This document shows, piece by piece, positions 1-18,398 of a DNA stretch of 64,000 bases. This stretch comes from Chondrilla cf. caribensis. Its lineage: Eukaryota; Porifera; Demospongiae; Chondrillida; Chondrillidae. The notes beneath the pieces were generated by a model. That model made no database searches. It was not told the origin of the DNA and was given only the letters and a program-made list of their open reading frames with translations. Position 1 is the stretch's first letter; every line of letters begins with the position of its first letter. The DNA is taken from positions 2,337,827 through 2,401,826 of the forward strand of contig OZ026554.1 of NCBI GenBank assembly GCA_964020155.1, in the 5' to 3' direction. The translations under genes and the position numbers were made by a program.

Positions 1-1279
1 CCTATAAACAGACCAGCGCATGAAGATTGAGCATTGGAGCGATCCTGAGCATAAACAGAATACAATAATTGCACATCTACCACGAGGGCAATCAATACAC
101 ACATAGTGATAATTATTACTACTTAAACATACAGTGAATGGCTTCTTTTTCTCAAAAAAAACTTCAAAAAGCTTAAAACTTAGTGGCTGATGCTCCTTTC
201 AATAATCTTTGCTAGCTCTAATATGTAGATAAACTTTGTTTCAGGAATTATTTGGGTTGTGTTTAGTGTTCAGGACATCAGATGAGGCCCTCAGTTGCAC
301 ACTCATTGCAAGGTGTTCACAAGACTTGCAGTCAGTGCACAAGGCATATACGTACATACGTAAGTATACATTTGTATAATGTACCCCGATGCGTGGGCGT
401 TTTCAATCAACTACAAAAGCGCCGACAGGAGTACATTCACAATGTACTGGGGTACATTTGTGATGTACCCCAGTTTTGTAAGTGGCATTATTTAATCTAA
501 CAAGCTTCAGATAGTTACTGAGCGAATGACGAAACTCGCCGAACCCACGAGCCTCGGAATATTTACCGAGCGAACGAGGAAGCTTGCCGAACCCAAAAGC
601 CTCAGAATATTTTCCGAACAAACAAGGGAAACTTGCCAAACCCATGAACCTTGGAATATATTTACCGAACGAATGAGGAAACTTGCCGGAACCAAGAGCC
701 TTAGAATATCTACAGAACAAACGAACGAACGAAATAGGAAACTTGTCAAAACAATGAGCCTAGGAGTATTAACTTTGCCGAACGAAAGAGGAAACTTGCT
801 GAAACGAACTTGAGAGTATAAAATTTACTGAACGAACGACGATTGCTGCAGTGTTATTAGGCCTTCTTGCTGCTCTTCGTTGAAAACCTCAATCGATAGG
901 CCTACCAGCCCGCGTAAATGAGTGTGCCTACGGGGTACATACTAGTTAGTCCTAGTTAGCCCTCGGCCAATCTATTCCTAACACTTAGTACATCCGCACA
1001 GTGCCCACCGAAAGCGGGGTATAACTACTACATATTGTGACATTATACGCACGTACATATGTACATACATACGTACACAAATACATTTATGTACATGTAT
1101 GTACTGTACATATGAATGTATGTATACATACATGTAATATACACATGTTGGACACACGCATGGACGTGAATCATGTACCAACTGATCTTTCATAGTAAAG
1201 TTGTCCAAGTACAGTCTCACCAACACTTAATAGATGTCATATGCACACAGATACGTACATTTGTATGCATGTACAATAC
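1..1279. other. NPEPL1 terminal intron (no exon seen), holding a dispersed repeat
   Basis: No coding segment resembling the missing NPEPL1 C terminus was found on either strand. The stretch contains the dispersed repeat at 381-921 and TACGTA-type palindromic sequence around 1030-1140. It is most simply the intron preceding the final exon(s). Confidence 0.5.
381..921. repeat. Dispersed repeat, copy A (unoccupied)
   Basis: The segment starts GTACCCCGATGCGTGGGCGT and ends near CCTACCAGCCCGCGTAAATG. Both ends recur at 60329-60592. A perfect 11-bp inverted repeat (CTGGGGTACAT / ATGTACCCCAG, 5-nt loop) lies at 447-473. The middle, about 520-835, is a degenerate tandem array of units of roughly 47 bp (GAGGAAACTTGCCGAACC motif), about six copies; copy B has only one or two. 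I do not recognise the family. Confidence 0.8.
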
Positions 1280-8022
<6,743 letters not shown>

Positions 8023-8395
8023 CTTGAAATAGGCGTGACCAAGGAAATAATTCCGAACTTTGGGTGTAAACGAGTGTTGCCCAGGAAATGAAGTCAACGG
8101 GTTAGGTTCTTGTAGTCGAATTACCTTTGCTTTTGTGGCGTGTAATCAGCCTTAAGTGGACCTTCCCCTTCGTGTAAGTTGATAAAGATCTCGGTCATTG
8201 TTACGCTCCAGAACCATTAATTAGTCGCTTCTCTTAAGTATTGTTTAGTAACAATAAACTTGCTTTCGGGTTGTGTACAATTTAGTGGGGTTGAGTGTTG
8301 TCTTGAGTGAAATAGCCCGGTTTAGCACACTGAAAATGTCGTTTATTTCTCGTTCTCTCAGCGGGTACTTCTCCTCTTCCCTAAAAAGAAAAAAG
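8023..8395. promoter_or_regulatory. Shared divergent promoter region NPEPL1 / PAR6 copy 1
   Basis: The start codons of NPEPL1 (minus, 8022) and PAR6 copy 1 (plus, 8396) are 373 bp apart, head to head. Both 5' UTRs and promoters must fit here unless there are distant leader exons. CpG content is higher than in the neighbouring introns and no microsatellite is present. No convincing TATA box was seen. A bidirectional promoter is inferred. Confidence 0.55.
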
Positions 8396-11300
8396 ATGCC
8401 GAAAGTAGCCAGTTACGACCCAAATGTGATCGAAGTCAAGTCTAAAGTGAGTTTCGTACGAGATTGGCAATGTGTGTCTAGTGCAATTTTGTCCTGTACG
8501 TGTAACTATGTTGGCGAACCAGCCAGGCTTATATCCCCTACGTACGTAAACCTGTACGCGCCGTTTCTTCTTCGGCCGTCGACACCTTACAAGTAGTGGC
8601 TGAATTGCACGCTGGATGCCTTCAGCTATGGTGTGTGCGCGCGCTTTGTACCGAATGGTGGATCGTCGTATGTACGTGTGCGTGGGATTGTATCATTGTC
8701 AACAGTAGTTGGAGCACGTAGGGCAGTCGTAGATGATGTGGAACTATCGCGGCGGGTCCTATGCGAACGAAAACGAATAATCCTCTGTGAACTAGGTGTG
8801 GAATTTGGGGCTAGGAAATCACGAACCATACAGAACATACAGGCAAACCTCATGTACGTAGTTTGTGATTTTCCTGATCTGTAATATTTTCCTTCTGTGA
8901 TCATAATGGACAATTCCTTGTCAGTGACTTCATGAGATGCTAGGAAGCCAATGCTCTGCTTATGTATTGGATTGTCAGGTAGCTTGTGTCCTGCCGTAGA
9001 TAATACGTGATATACAGTGACCTTCCACTAGTGGTTACGTACGTACAGTGAATGTACATTCTGTGGGTTCTTGTTCACATACTCTTCATTCCTTGTGCAC
9101 AAGGCGAATATCTTGGAACAAGAGATAATTTTGTACAGTTGGCCAGATTTTTTTTAACTCTAATGGACTTCATTAAGTAGGTTTTTGCTAACAAAATTGC
9201 ATCCTGACATAGTAGATTTTAATACATTCCACTGTTGGTAATTGGGAGCTAATAGATATTTTGTGTCGGTGGAGTTTGTGTCACAGTGTAAAGTTCTCTG
9301 AATCACTGAAGAGCCCGTACGTATCAACTGGTAATGCAATAATGAGATGACATACATATATGTACCTACCAACTTCTTTGCTAAATATGTACGTGTCACA
9401 TACGTATTTATGTTGGTTGTGATATGTGTACCTTATTGGGAGCACATGTGTGGGTGTGTTTATATGTGTGTTTGTGTGTAAATAGTTCAACTGTGAAGTT
9501 GTTATCTCAGTATGTATTTATAAAATGAGATCTACTTTATTCAGACATATTTTCTTGTACGTATATTCTGTAGTTTGAGTGTGAGTTCAGACGCTTCAGT
9601 GTGGATCGGACTCAAGTGACTCACTATGAGGAGCTCCAGTCCTTGGTGAAAGAGTTCCACCAGCTCCCCGACAATATGAATGTCACAGTGTCCTACACTG
9701 ACCCTCGCAACGGGGATCTCCTCCCAATCAACAATGACGACAACCTCCAGAGAGCCTTCACAACAGCAATGCCTCTACTCAAACTGTTTATATACAGAGA
9801 ACAAGGTGAGAACAGTGGGTGTATATTATGGGTTAGTCACTACATACTACTGTGTATGTACGTTTATGTATGTATGATCGTGCAGCAGGGGCTTAACCAA
9901 ACCTTTGATAATACATCTACACATACGTACAGTGGAGCTCACTAAAATTGTATGTACTTATACAGCAGAACTCTGGTTGATATACGCACACACCTCATTG
10001 AGTCCTTAGCTCATGTACGTACACTATGTCCACCATACAGTACTGATAGTGAGTATCTTTCATAAGAAGTACAGATTTGGTGCTCCCTCCATGGTACTTG
10101 CTCAGTAAGTTTAACTGTAGCATGCAGCCAGGTAGTCCTGGTGATATAGTACAACTTGCCTAGTACGTATGTTCATACCTGGACACTACCTGGATGATGT
10201 GCATTCAAATACGTATACATATCACAGTACTGAATACTAACTTTTATTGATATCAAACAACTTTGACATATGTACATATGTTCCTCTGATTAAGATGCAT
10301 ATCTGTGTTATGAATGTTTCTCCATGTATATACTTAATTTTTCCTATGTAATAATGTAAAAATATGCATATTATACATATACCTGATATGTACGTATGTA
10401 TCCACACACATACATACATATGTTGGTATTAAGAGTAAAATGTGCTCTTTTGATGTATACTTGCTAGTTGCTTGAATATGCATCTGTACTTAGTACGTAC
10501 ATGCCTTTGTACGTAAGTGCAACTGTATATGCGTTACTATGTGTACATTCTTGTCGTATGTACGTACGTACTTACGTCAGCCCTTGTTAGAACATATTTC
10601 CTTGCCATAATGGATTTTGATTGTTGAGTTGCCCTTTGTCATCTGTTCAGTTTCGGTTCTGTGTAACTGTTTATTTTTAAAACAAACCTACCACACGTTG
10701 ACTATTAGCAATTAACACTATTCTTGTTTCATGTTCATTTCTTGTCCGCTCAGAGTCTATGTTCAAGGACATGACATTAAAGCAGAGGAAACACAAGAGT
10801 CGCATATTTAGTGGAGGAGAGACAAAGGTTAGGCAGATGGCAAAAGCAGACATTAGTGCGCCTCGAGACTGTGTGAAGATTTCATCAATAGTAGATGCGG
10901 ATGTTCTACCAGACACTGTTCGTCGAGTTAGACTTGTCAAGCATTCTTCAGATAGGCCCTTGGGGTTCTTTATCCGTGATGGCACAAGTGTGCGTGTCAC
11001 CCCTTATGGCCTGGAGAAGGTCCCGGGTATCTTCATCTCCCGTCTTGTACCTGGAGGACTGGCCGAAGGAACTGGACTCCTGGCTGTGAATGACGAGATA
11101 CTTGAGGTGAACGGGATCGAAGTGCAGGGGAAAATGTTGGACCAGGTGACGGACATGATGGTTGCCAACAGCCAGAACCTCATCATCACAGTGAGACCTG
11201 CTGTCCAGCCTCCAGCAACACCTAAAACCTCCACGCAAGGTAACACTAAACTAAAGAATGGTACTCGCTCAGTGAACCACGCAACTGGTCCGCTATCGAT

Positions 11301-11529
11301 GTCAGTGAAGAAAGCCTCCCCAGATCTCATCTCAGCTCAAAAATATACCAGCAGGAGCCAGGGGGACCTCCCCTCCGTCACCTCTACCACACCTCCTGTG
11401 TCACATAGGGAAAGATTACAGAATTCGTCCAGTCCAAGGAGTATCCCTTCAAATTCATCCTCCCTCCTTCAAAGTAATGGTGTCAATCATACTGTGACTC
11501 ACAGTCAACCAGAAACTGTCAATTTTTAA
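8396..11529 (+). CDS. PAR6: Partitioning-defective protein 6 (PAR-6), tandem copy 1
   Basis: Three exons: 8396-8446, 9574-9805, 10754-11529; 352 residues. PAR-6 is the scaffold of the PAR3-PAR6-aPKC polarity complex. Residues about 12-94 form the PB1 domain, with the OPCA-type stretch [17 protein letters not shown], which in the family binds the aPKC PB1. Residues about 128-147 are the semi-CRIB and 148-240 the PDZ ([10 protein letters not shown], then [15 protein letters not shown]). The tail after 240 is Ser/Thr-rich and poorly conserved. The start was chosen at 8396 because the paralogue at 12223 begins at the same place and both exons 1 are exactly 17 codons; ATGs at 8336 and 8273 are in frame but unsupported. 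The semi-CRIB phenylalanine position is Cys (PRDC, residue 134), unlike copy 2 (PQDF). Confidence 0.95.
9961..10119. mobile_element. MITE family A, degenerate copy in PAR6-1 intron 2
   Basis: About 160 bp sharing internal sequence (AGTCC-TAGCTCA-GTAC, CTGATAGTGAGTA, AAGAAGTACAGAT) and a terminal CTGTA with better-preserved copies at 20186-20359 and 25391-25568. The 5' terminal inverted repeat is eroded. It lies 155 bp downstream of PAR6-1 exon 2. Confidence 0.65.
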
Positions 11530-12222
11530 ATGTTGCCCACATTTGCATGTCCACATACATTTAATCCTATTGTGATATTTTGTGATTGTTGTTGTAAATA
11601 ACTATTCCCACACCAGGAACATGTTCATTGAGATGGGATCCTTTGACAGGTTTTTTTGACTATATTTCACAAAGAACCTTTAACGTTAATCTGATGCACA
11701 GTTATATTTTTGTGTTCTAACTTATTTTTCATCATCTACAATATTATTATATTTTACTTATTTGTGAGAGAATCCTTTGTAATGCACTATGATACTTTTA
11801 ATTTGATGATACATGAGTGGAACCCGATTAATTACGCGGGGGTGTGGTTCTCTATCAACCAACCTATCAGGAAGGTATGCGAAGAATGCGTTCCTCGCCA
11901 GATGCTGGGACAAGAACCGACAGATTGTTCCCAGTATAACACCACCGATCCCAGTTTATAGAGTCCAATCTGTATCCCCAATAAAACGTATTTCACAAGG
12001 TGAGTTTGAATCGGATACTTTGGCGGATTGAGCGTGTGGCAGGTTTCTTTGTTACGGTAATTACCAATGTCTAATCCGATTAGGCTTCCTTTACTTCAGC
12101 TCTTTATCTTACCGTATTACGTTTTACCGTTGCTTGTTCGTGTGTTGTGCCTGTCTGAGATAGAAACGTACAGACAATACTTCATTGTGAATTTTCATTG
12201 TCATTTATATGGCCACTCCAAG
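11530..12222. other. Intergenic spacer between the two PAR6 genes
   Basis: It holds the 3' UTR of copy 1 and the promoter and 5' UTR of copy 2. An AATAAA is at 11980-11985, rather far from the copy 1 stop. No further gene was seen. Confidence 0.6.
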
Positions 12223-12287
12223 ATGTCACAAAATACCAATTATAACCCCAACACTGTAGAGATAAAGGCGAAGGTGAGTATGTATGA

Positions 12288-12342
<55 letters not shown>

Positions 12343-14710
12343 TGCATGTCAACCAGTTAAGGATATACGCACATGTTGGGTTGTGTTTGTTTATGGTGTG
12401 TCATGGAAACCTTACTAGTTATAACAGATGGAGAATGGAATTTATGAGAGTGCTGTGGTCATGTGCAAGTCACCCAGTAAAGTGTGTTCACAGTGTCTGT
12501 CTGTACTATCTATTTGTATGCCAGACTACAATACGTATTGAAAACCAAAATTTAGCATTTTACAAGTCTTGACAGTATGTTCATGTAATTTTTATTCCAC
12601 TTCCTATGAAGATAGAGGGCACTACTAGTATGTACATGTGTATACAAGCGTCCACATGATGTGTGATCAAAGCATGTAATTCACTTTTGGTGTTGTTGTC
12701 AAGAAATTTGATATGTTGTGTGTGTGTGTGTGTGTGTGTGTGTGCATGTATGTATGTACTTGAATGTCATCTTTTAAGTGCTAATTCTAAAGTTCCAGTT
12801 GATATACTGCTGGTGGATAAACCCTCTGAATGGGAATCCACAATGGACAACATGCATAGGCAGTGTTTCTTGTGTTTGAACTCCTGTATTGAATGAGCTT
12901 CTTAATGGGATGTCTTTGTTGTCGAGGTTCTCTTTGGTGAAGCATGTTGCTGGTTTACATACTTTAGAGGGACCTCCGACATCCCATGATCGAATCTTCC
13001 CATCATATTCTCATTTCTTATATTCCTCTGTCACACTGGGTATGACTAACAAACTTTTGTATGTACAAATGTGCCTACATACGTATGTCCCTAAAAGGGT
13101 ACATGCTTGATTATGCTCGAATATGTATTCTGTTTTTTATGGTCAGGGTGTAATGCTTCACTTATTGGGTGGGTTCACATATATATCAAAGTTCTCATTA
13201 CCAAGGGGTACACCCTCGGTAAGGACTTAGGCTTTATATATAGTGGAGAACCCTTATTTGCTATGTCTGTGTTCCATACGTACCGGGAAACCCACTGTAC
13301 TGCCTTTAACAGTCATGTCAGTATTCTGAGTAGACAGCTAGTCAGCAAGGATATGGTTGAGCACAACTGCTATTGTTTCAGTCAAGCATATCGTTAATGT
13401 ATTCTGATCCTTTTTGAAGTCTGAGTTGGATTGGATTCCCAACACAGCGAACATCTCTATAACAAACCTGTGAGTTGAGATAATCACACCATTCTGTGCC
13501 CCAGTTAGCCACTACAGTGAATTATAAATGACCACTGAATTGAGGAAAACTCTGCAATAATAAGATCATAAATTATGGGCCCAAAGTATCCTTAGTAGAG
13601 AGGTGTGGTTGCATCAGCTCTCCTTCAACATTACCATAATATGTTTGTTCCATGAATTTCTAGTTATTTATGTCCAAGCTAATGACCCTTGTAGTTACCT
13701 TGTTGTTAGGTTGGGGTATGCTCAACCAGGAGTACACACTTGTCTGGTGTATCCCATAACTCGTAACTCATACACGTGTTGAGCTGAGCAGGTGTACACG
13801 GCCAAGACAACCTTGTAGAAAAGTGGCTGGAGGATCACTGTACATACGTACGTACGTATACCTGTATCTCTAGAGTGAATGCAGTTTAGTGTGATTAAAC
13901 CACAGAGTTGACGGCAAAGTGAAGTAGAGCCCCACTTAAAGACCACATCAGTGATGAGACAACCACAGTGATTTGACCACTATATTCCAGTCATGGGAAT
14001 TTCCATACCGTATCCCTCGAAATGAATTATTAACATCAGGATTTTGACCACCTTGCAATGGAGACCGTTTTCTTCCTGCCCTGTGCTTAGTGGTCTCATT
14101 TGTGAGGTTCAACTGTACTTGAATTCCCTGCAAGTACTAACATGGTGTGTTGTGTCAATCCGGCATACACTGTGCTGCAGCATGCCAGGAGACATACGTA
14201 TACCAGCATTCAATAGAATAGGATACATGCAGTATATACATGTAACAAAGTGTGTATGTACGTACCCTACATACATATATAACGTGCGTATGTTCATAAT
14301 TATATAGATATAGACATTGAGGTCTGTATTGTACATTTTATACTACCAAGTTAGACATAACCTGTAATACATTGGTGTACATATGTATGTGTATACGTAT
14401 GTGTTGAGATCCATTGCTGTGTACTGGTATGATGTACACGCATGTACGTACATATGTATATCTATGGTGGGGCCCACCCATGTGTATTTCTGTGAATTAC
14501 ATACGTACAGTATGTGTGTCGGGGCATGGTTCTGTGTACTGTACTAGGTATCACTATTGTTGATCCAGCACCTGGTGTAACCTGATTAAACTGATTAGAT
14601 TAATTAGATCAAATTAGCTTCATGTGACACTGTCCAGCAATGATGACACATACGTACGTACGTGTGTACACATTCACATTATGCATGTTGTTTGTAAGGT
14701 TACATCTGTT

Positions 14711-14799
<89 letters not shown>

Positions 14800-14841
14800 A
14801 CGTGTGTGTGTGTACATGTGTGTGTGTACGTGTGTGTGTGT

Positions 14842-14908
<67 letters not shown>

Positions 14909-17900
14909 GGTGCGTGTGTGTGTGTGTGTGTACACACGCATGTATTGTGCATGTATGTGGTGTGTGTGTTTTTGTGTGTGTATCCATTGACTGTTGGTGT
15001 CTGCACAAATATATACTATAGTATTTTGAGAAGTATGTGAGGAAAGCATTCCTTCATTCACCAGCCTTGAGCCCAATGTAGTACTTAGTATGTAGAGGTT
15101 ACATGGGTACATATCCACGTTCACATGGCTTGATTGTGGTATCATAAATATTTGATCATTAAATTTCACAGGTGCCCCCACGACCTTACTACACTCTTAT
15201 GTCATTATGACCTCAAAATGTGTTACATGGCGTTATACTGATGGTTTCTGTGACCACGACCCAGTCAAATGGAATGCTTTGGTTCTTATGCATTTCTATA
15301 GCATCCATCCACCTACCACTAGTAGACGTATGTACATATGTACTGTACATTTGTAGTATTAACATGTGGTAACTTTGTATTTTCCTTTATAATATCAGAT
15401 TTAATTACGTGTGTGCATACATACACCCATACTATATATGTACGTATGTATGTACATATGCATATGCTTGTATGGACATGTGTATGTGCATATATGGAGC
15501 TATGGTTGTGTCCACAGACTAATGTGAGTTGAACGGTGAATAATGCAATGTGCTAAACACACCACATAAATGGACACATCCTCCATTATCAATCATCTTT
15601 ACGTACGTACATAGAATAGTATATTATATGTACATACATACATACATGTATGTTGGTATTCACATGAGTTTCAGACTACCGTTGTCTTGGTAGGCTTGTA
15701 TTGTGAGCTGAATTCTTGTGTCAGGATGAGTGGCTTCTGTTAGTGAAGTGTGTACACAACAGTAGAGCTCCAATCATATCCGGCACCTAATTTATCTTCA
15801 TATCTCAATTCAGACCTTTTGATGGTGAGCTGTCAGCCACTAACCTCTGTACAGGTGTCACTGATGTGGATGGCTCTTGCACATCCATATTTAGACTACA
15901 CATGCAGTATATGTACATGTGGGAGTCTAAAGGCTGTCTGATATGTTGACTCTTAAGACTGTCTGATGTGTCAACTCTGAAGACTGTCTGACATGTTGAC
16001 TCCTAAGACTGCTAAAAACTGTGCATAAATAAGGAATTAGCTGATTTCTGAAGGTTATTGACATCTTGTGGAGAAAAGAATAGTTTTTGACTTCTAATAA
16101 ATTGCCATCTATGATACGTAGGCCAAGCTTCTGTAGAAGGTATGTTTGCACTTGGAATGTTACAGTTGGTACTACTAAATACGTGAATTGGCAAACTCCA
16201 AAAATTGGTGCATTAACAGCAGCATCGATTGTGATCAATTCATACGTATGTGTAACCGAAATCAGCTGTTGGTTTTTCTTTCTGAAGCTTTCTATACTGC
16301 TAGTTCACTTCCCAGCCTATAAACGTACATGGCCGATATGCTCACACCTTCCACCTATGCAAGATGTAGTCTGTTTGCAGAACATGTACACATGAGAATA
16401 TCTAACGGGCATAAGACCATTTATTATTGCTCTACCAGTGCCTTTGTGTACGATATCATCATCAGACGATAGGCTCTTTCCAGAGAAGTGGGGGGGGGGG
16501 GGGTGGGTAGGGTTTACAAGTTCAGTTGCATTGCAGTTGAATACCGGTGTGATCACAATATAAGCTCCACGGTCACATCTCATTGCAGCTCAGCAATTTT
16601 ACTGTACAGGCTGTGTACTGTAGAAGGATTGTGTATTTACTAATTATGGGGTTGTAATATGATTTCAGCCGACCACAAGTGGGCGTTGGTTCAATGAGCT
16701 TCCTTTCAACTGTAAGCAGCGCTGTATGTTATGTTTGTGTTCATATCATTAGCGTTATGCTCACTTGTTATGTATATTTGTATGGCGTAGTAGCTAGCCC
16801 ATTACGTTTGTTGCCGTGGAGACTAAAATTGCACTTTTATAATTGTATCTGTGTGAACAACAGCACCCTATGTACCCAAACTTTGTAAACAAGGAGATAT
16901 GTCTACCTAGCTGTATAGCTTGAGTGTAACTTGGTTGATGGTTGTGAGGTTCACACTTAGCTTATTGGATGTGCTGGAAAATGTGATTCTAAGTCGAAGC
17001 TAATTATACATGCATGAGTACATACATGAGTATATACATACGAATATGTGTCTACATACCGTATAACCAGAAATATTGGCGGAAAGAATATTTGGCGGTT
17101 TGTCAAAATTTAGGGTATTGGCAGTTTTTATTTTGGCGGATGGTAAGACCAGGTTATAATGAGGTGGACTGTCAGACCTTTCTCTTGAAGTACCAATACA
17201 TCACCATGATTATTCGAGCCACAAGGACGCGCAACGACGGGATTACCTCACTTTATTGTGACGTAATCCCAACATTTTGCACGGGTGTTATTATTTTGGC
17301 GAATATTATGTTGGCGGTAGTCGATAAAACTGCCAAACTGTCACAATAAAATGACCGCCAATATTTTCCAGTTGTAAGGTAATACAGAATACAGTGAATT
17401 CTCGTTAATCCATCACAATCCACTTTCGAAAAAATTAATATGACAAATTAACGAGTTTGAATGATTAACTGGACATTCAATAGTAGTGTATATTGATTAT
17501 AAATGGCAAATGTGGATAGAGCGGTGACGAATTAACGAAAATTCACTGTCTTGTCTACACATATGCGTACATAATTATAAGTGATTCATACATATTATAA
17601 TATATTAACAGGTACGTATGTTAACTCTATAGGCATTTTCTGTACATTTTAGAATGACTTATTTGTCTAATTAGTGACTTTATTATACTCATTATACAGA
17701 TACTGTTACCATAATATTATATACTTTATTACAATATCATGGTGTATTGCTTGTGGTGAGTCAGTGTTGTCCCTAGCCAGTTGTGCAGTTTTGGCAAAGT
17801 TGTTTGTAGACTTGGTAACCTGAGCTTATCTTCTCCTATCAAATATCCCTCATTGAGTAATGTACACCTAACTGAGTGTACGTACGTACCTGTCGAGCAT

Positions 17901-18313
17901 ACGCACGTAATTGTGTTTCCCTTGTTGTCATGATCAAGCACACCCTTTCTATTGCTTCAATTAGATTTGTGACACTTGTGAATGCATGTGCATGTCCAAT
18001 CTTTGTGTGTGTGTGCAGCTGAGGAATTCATACCTTGTCTAGGTTCATGAGACACTGTGTAGTTCAGGATAATTGCTTTTGTAGATATGTACACTAGTGG
18101 TAATTGTATTGGGATATACTTTACCTTCCATCTACATGCACAGCCGACCAATACAGTACATAAAATATGCAAGCATGTTGTACTAGTAGATCAGATTTAG
18201 CACTCAAATATGTGGAGTTTAACTGCTATGGCATGTGTATGAATGTGTGTATGAATGTGTGTGTATGAATGTGTGTATATGAATGTGTGTTTTTATGAAC
18301 GTGTGTGTGTGTT

Positions 18314-18398
<85 letters not shown>

